A stretch of DNA of 64,000 nucleotides from positions 124,001-188,000 of the forward strand of contig JAHHHS010000001.1 in NCBI GenBank assembly GCA_019359215.1. Reading direction: 5' to 3'. Every line of letters begins with the position of its first letter. Position 1 is the stretch's first letter. This document shows, in pieces, positions 63,069-64,000 of the stretch. The position numbers were made by a program, and so were the translations under genes. The notes beneath the pieces are model-generated. The model did no database searches. It was not told where the DNA came from and saw only the letters and a program-made list of their open reading frames with translations. Origin of the DNA: Nostoc indistinguendum CM1-VF10. Its GTDB lineage: Bacteria > Cyanobacteriota > Cyanobacteriia > Cyanobacteriales > Nostocaceae.

Positions 63069-64000
63069 TTAAGTCATATTTAGCACTTTTCGCAAAAGTA
63101 CTTGGTCTTCTAATTTGGCTTTTAAACGACCATTTTCGATATCTCGAATCCAGCTTTGGCTTTTACCTGTGAGTTTTGCCAATTCTCTTTGGGAGAGATT
63201 CAAATTTTTTCGTGCTTGCAAAATCTGTTCACCCAGCAAATCGCTTGTAGCTTTGGGTTTCCTTTTGGCTTTAGCAGTTCTTGTTTTCTTCTTTTCTGAT
63301 TCTGATATTTGCTGTTCCCATTCTGGTGGGAGTTCAAAAGCCAAAATCCGCGCATTCATTAAGAGATTCCATTTACCACGGGGCCCTGTGTCTGTGAGGC
63401 GAGTTTCAGCGCCACCGTCATTAGTCCAAAATTCCAATGCTTCATCTGGATCTTCAGGAAGATCAATTAACTTGGCCCATAAAGGTTGAATTTCTGGCGG
63501 ATAGGTAACTGGATCGAAAAGTGGTTTCATTCCATAGTGATTGAGAATTTCCAAATCGCTTTCAAAGGTTCGCAGTAGACGTTTGCGTTCTTCTCGTTGT
63601 CTGGATGCAAGGGCGACTTTTTCTTCACCGTAAGCAATACGCAGCAAAGTAGGAATCGTAATGCGTTGTTCCTTGCCCATTTTGGTTTTAAACAGCAACC
63701 ACAGCATTAGTCGGACTGCGCCTTCATGTTGCTGCCAAATGCTCATGACTGTGGTTAGCAGCGTTTTGGGAAGACTGCCGTATTGATAGAATGCGGTTCG
63801 CTCTTTACATGCTTGTTTGTTTAAGAAATATTGTGCCCAAATACCTGCTTTTACTTTAAAAGTTAGCCCAATAAGATATTTACATCCAAGATTGTCTTCT
63901 TGAAAGTGATGCTGAATATCTACTAAGTGCCATAAGCGGCTACCTGTAATAGAGAATCCGTTAATTCGGCCTTGTTGGGGCCAGTCAATGGAGATAATCA
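63069..64000 (-). CDS. Helix-turn-helix protein, N-terminus beyond the window
   Basis: The C-terminal 225 residues follow the first ATG inside the window (63746), but the frame remains open without a stop to 64000 and reads as protein (NGFSITGSRLWHLVDIQHHF, KAGIWAQYFLNKQACKERTA). The real start is therefore outside. The last ~50 residues are an XRE-type HTH (LNLSQRELAKLTGKSQSWIR). A basic linker (KKKTRTAKAKRKPKAT) precedes it. The N-terminal part is unlike any family I know. It may be a regulator or a replication/maintenance protein of an accessory element. Confidence 0.75.
   Translation of the reverse strand, partial: IISIDWPQQGRINGFSITGSRLWHLVDIQHHFQEDNLGCKYLIGLTFKVKAGIWAQYFLNKQACKERTAFYQYGSLPKTLLTTVMSIWQQHEGAVRLMLWLLFKTKMGKEQRITIPTLLRIAYGEEKVALASRQREERKRLLRTFESDLEILNHYGMKPLFDPVTYPPEIQPLWAKLIDLPEDPDEALEFWTNDGGAETRLTDTGPRGKWNLLMNARILAFELPPEWEQQISESEKKKTRTAKAKRKPKATSDLLGEQILQARKNLNLSQRELAKLTGKSQSWIRDIENGRLKAKLEDQVLLRKVLNMT

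Overview
The window comes from a filamentous, heterocyst-forming cyanobacterium of the Nostoc/Anabaena type. Supporting signs are the many GCGATCGC (HIP1) sites, the split cytochrome b6f genes petB and petD, a phycobiliprotein lyase, cyanophycin genes, heptameric STRR repeats (TCATTGG/TCATTAG), short palindromic dispersed repeats and MITEs, and three genes recognisable as heterocyst-development genes (hetZ, patU, hglK). There is no rRNA, CRISPR array or prophage. One tRNA, tRNA-Ser(GGA), is present.

Layout. 1-3.1 kb: a cyanobacterial hypothetical gene divergent from hetZ-patU, which overlap by 8 bp. 3.8-6.2 kb: a TgpA-like membrane 'transglutaminase' gene split by a 101-bp TA-flanked miniature element. 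6.4-9.8 kb: a MazEF-like toxin/antitoxin pair, type-4 uracil-DNA glycosylase, a phosphoribosyltransferase and a TPR gene with an in-frame stop. 10-13.9 kb: divergent cyanophycinase and a short, CphA2-type cyanophycin synthetase. 13.9-17.3 kb: an accessory patch with a nuclease-like/TPR fusion, decayed Rpn-type and IS1595-type transposase genes and a DUF4058 gene. 17.4-24.3 kb: SH3 protein, UbiD, beta carbonic anhydrase, repeat-rich spacers, a 5'-truncated gene, a hidden small ORF encoding RGSGR, and a branched-chain-type ABC ATPase. 24.4-28.8 kb: a minus-strand series of two ferredoxins, hisZ, a J-domain/TPR protein, an inositol-phosphatase-family enzyme and a nuclease lipoprotein. 28.9-33.7 kb: tRNA-Ser, HEAT-repeat protein plus CpcS-type lyase, site-2 protease and a degenerate MBL protein. 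33.9-40.2 kb: a 2102-residue Ser/Thr kinase-ATPase-GAF-PAS-histidine kinase. 40.6-43.7 kb: ctpA divergent from petB-petD, which has a leader that looks structured. 44.1-52.3 kb: RsbW-like protein, GDP-mannose dehydratase, glycosyltransferase, small membrane proteins, hglK and an outer-membrane-like protein. 52.5-58.5 kb: GNAT, ruvX, DUF3727, nuclease-like insert, yqeG, proB and Uma2. 58.7-64 kb: ROK kinase, Mut7-C protein, sucrase/ferredoxin-like protein and a HTH protein running off the right edge.

Functional links. hetZ-patU, hglK and the RGSGR ORF relate to heterocyst development. Cyanophycinase and CphA2 relate to nitrogen storage: one releases and the other repolymerises beta-Asp-Arg. 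PetB/PetD, CtpA, the CpcS lyase, UbiD (plastoquinone) and the ferredoxins relate to photosynthetic electron transport.

The points most worth following are the RGSGR-encoding ORF at 23312-23425, the clean MITE interruption at 5768-5868, the enclosed-stem leader of petB at 42163-42297, and the start codons embedded in STRR heptamers. All identifications come from reading sequence motifs and remembered families; no database search was run.
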